Assembly: GCA_030620375.1 (NCBI GenBank)
Contig: JAUXEW010000150.1
Location: 1-7,012 of the forward strand
DNA: 7,012 nt
Direction: 5' to 3'
Source: Desulfobacteraceae bacterium
GTDB taxonomy: Bacteria > Desulfobacterota > Desulfobacteria > Desulfobacterales > UBA5616
Below, one piece after another: positions 5,987 through 7,012 of this stretch (its first letter is position 1; each line of letters opens with the position of its first letter). Under the pieces are notes generated by a model. The model was given only the letters and a program-made list of their open reading frames with translations, had not been told where the DNA came from and searched no databases. The position numbers and the translations under genes are program-made.

Positions 5987-6793
5987 ATGTCTGATCTAGT
6001 AAAGATTTCAATTGAAAATCATGTGGCGGATGTTCGGCTCAACCGGCCCGAAAAATACAATGCATTAAGTAGAGAGATGTTCGAAGCTATCGGAAAGGCA
6101 ATTGATACCTTGTCGGAGAACCAAACCATTCGTGCAATTGTGTTGTCCGGAGAAGGACGAGGATTTTGTGCCGGCCTGGACTTTGAAAGGTTCGGGGAAA
6201 TGGAGACCGGTACAATTGAAGCGTCCGTAGATATAATGGATCGGTTAGAAGGCCATATAACAAACGCGGGTCAATATATCGCCTATGGCTGGAAACAGCT
6301 CCCGGTTCCCGTGATCGCGGCAGTTCACGGTGTGGCTTTTGGAGGCGGATGCCAAATCGCCCTTGGTGCCGATATTCGTCTGGCAACACCCGATGCAAAA
6401 TTATCCATCATGGAAATGAAATGGGGACTGATACCGGATATGTCGGGATCCCAAACGCTTCGGAATTTGGTCCGTATGGATATTGCGAAGGAACTCATCT
6501 TTACCGGAAAAATCGTCAGTGGTGAAGCGGCAGTCGGTCTGGGATTGATCACACGGGTGTGCCAAGATCCCCTTGCAGAAGCGCTGGAATTGGCCAGAGA
6601 AATCGCCGGAAAGAACCCTCATGCCGTCAGGGCTGCAAAACGGCTGATAAATGAAGCATGGCACGGTGATGAAGCAAAGGGATTCCTGCTGGAATCTGAA
6701 CTGGAGAAGACCTTGATCAGCTCCCCCAATCAGATTGAGGCGGTTAAAGCCAATTTTGAAAATCGCGCGCCCCGGTTTAAAGATCCGGTTTAA
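5987..6793 (+). CDS. Crotonase-family enoyl-CoA hydratase/isomerase, dienoyl-CoA isomerase-like active site
   Basis: A 268-residue full-length crotonase-fold protein. The first oxyanion-hole segment is GFCAGLD (59-65) and the second is HGVAFGGGC (114-122). In classical enoyl-CoA hydratase the two catalytic glutamates lie in GGGCELA and in the PE of GQPE. Here the first is Gln123 (GGGCQIA), while the second is kept as E143 (SIMEMKWGL). In addition D151 lies in GLIPDMSGS. A Glu and Asp eight residues apart are the pair used by delta3,5-delta2,4-dienoyl-CoA isomerase (rat Glu196 and Asp204). Isomerisation of a dienoyl-CoA, or another crotonase reaction, is therefore as likely as hydration. The N-terminal NRPEKYNAL (19-27) and C-terminal helices are normal. 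The start at 5987 is fixed by a strong ribosome site. The protein is probably cytoplasmic and acts on products of the upstream dehydrogenases. Confidence 0.93.
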   Translation: MSDLVKISIENHVADVRLNRPEKYNALSREMFEAIGKAIDTLSENQTIRAIVLSGEGRGFCAGLDFERFGEMETGTIEASVDIMDRLEGHITNAGQYIAYGWKQLPVPVIAAVHGVAFGGGCQIALGADIRLATPDAKLSIMEMKWGLIPDMSGSQTLRNLVRMDIAKELIFTGKIVSGEAAVGLGLITRVCQDPLAEALELAREIAGKNPHAVRAAKRLINEAWHGDEAKGFLLESELEKTLISSPNQIEAVKANFENRAPRFKDPV

Positions 6794-6904
6794 TAAGGGA
6801 AATGAATTGAAGCGCCATGTTCCATTGCCGTACTCACGCTTGTATAAAAGTCCCCGGAATCTCATGTAATTGAACCGCAATAGCGGGTGCATTCCCCGTA
6901 GCGA

Positions 6905-7012
6905 GACCTTTGAAAAATGTTCATTTTTGTTCAATGCCAAGGAAGGCGAAAATTTTAACCACAGGAATACATTGAGTATTTTGAGGATTAAAATTTGAGC
7001 CTGACGCCGGGA
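6905..7012. repeat. Palindromic intergenic repeat, cut off by the window end
   Basis: This region is built of nested inverted repeats: aaaaatg/cattttt (6913-6919 and 6922-6928), aaattttaa/ttaaaattt (6950-6958 and 6988-6996), and at the centre aatac/gtatt (6966-6970 and 6976-6980) around five bases. The outer parts also match imperfectly (aaggc near 6943-6947 against gcct near 6999-7002). If the symmetry continues, a partner of the 6913-6928 segment should lie just past the window. I recall similar wording from intergenic repeats of Desulfobacterota. It carries no coding sequence and may be a MITE-like element. Confidence 0.55.

Noticed and set aside
6401..6940. Open frame of 179 codons on the minus strand
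   Set aside because: It lies mostly antisense to the clear crotonase gene, its product is rich in unpatterned residues, and it resembles no family I know.

Overview
The window carries a one-directional (+ strand) cluster of fatty-acyl-CoA (beta-oxidation type) genes from a bacterium of moderate GC. From left to right it holds the last 53 codons of a crotonase-family gene (1-162), a repeat- and hairpin-rich gap (163-458), a long FadE5-like acyl-CoA dehydrogenase (459-2312), two standard-sized but divergent acyl-CoA dehydrogenases (2398-3507 and 3544-4713), a gene-free stretch with inverted repeats (4714-5030), a rhomboid intramembrane protease (5031-5900), a second crotonase-family gene (5987-6793), and the left part of an intergenic repeat cut by the window end (about 6905-7012). 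The protein style, the several acyl-CoA dehydrogenases side by side, and the intergenic repeats resemble Desulfobacterota (sulfate-reducing or syntrophic 'deltaproteobacteria'). That assignment is inference from memory, not from a search.

The three dehydrogenases would introduce the alpha,beta double bond into acyl-CoA substrates, presumably passing electrons to electron-transfer flavoprotein. The flanking crotonases would hydrate or isomerise the enoyl-CoA products. No thiolase, 3-hydroxyacyl-CoA dehydrogenase, acyl-CoA ligase or ETF gene is visible, so the pathway is incomplete here and the substrate cannot be named.

The most interesting signal is in the second and third dehydrogenases. 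The 2398-3507 product has lost the flavin-side FAD loop and the C-terminal helix but keeps the ADP-side FAD contacts. The 3544-4713 product keeps the flavin loop and catalytic Glu but has lost the ADP-side contacts. The two look complementary, as expected for an obligate heteromeric acyl-CoA dehydrogenase with one FAD site per heterodimer. Such an architecture is known in actinobacterial steroid side-chain degradation (FadE28-FadE29 type).

Other points are a terminator-like hairpin placed so close to the first dehydrogenase gene that no promoter fits downstream of it, a second crotonase whose acidic residues fit dienoyl-CoA isomerases better than classical hydratases, and a rhomboid protease gene of unclear purpose within the cluster.
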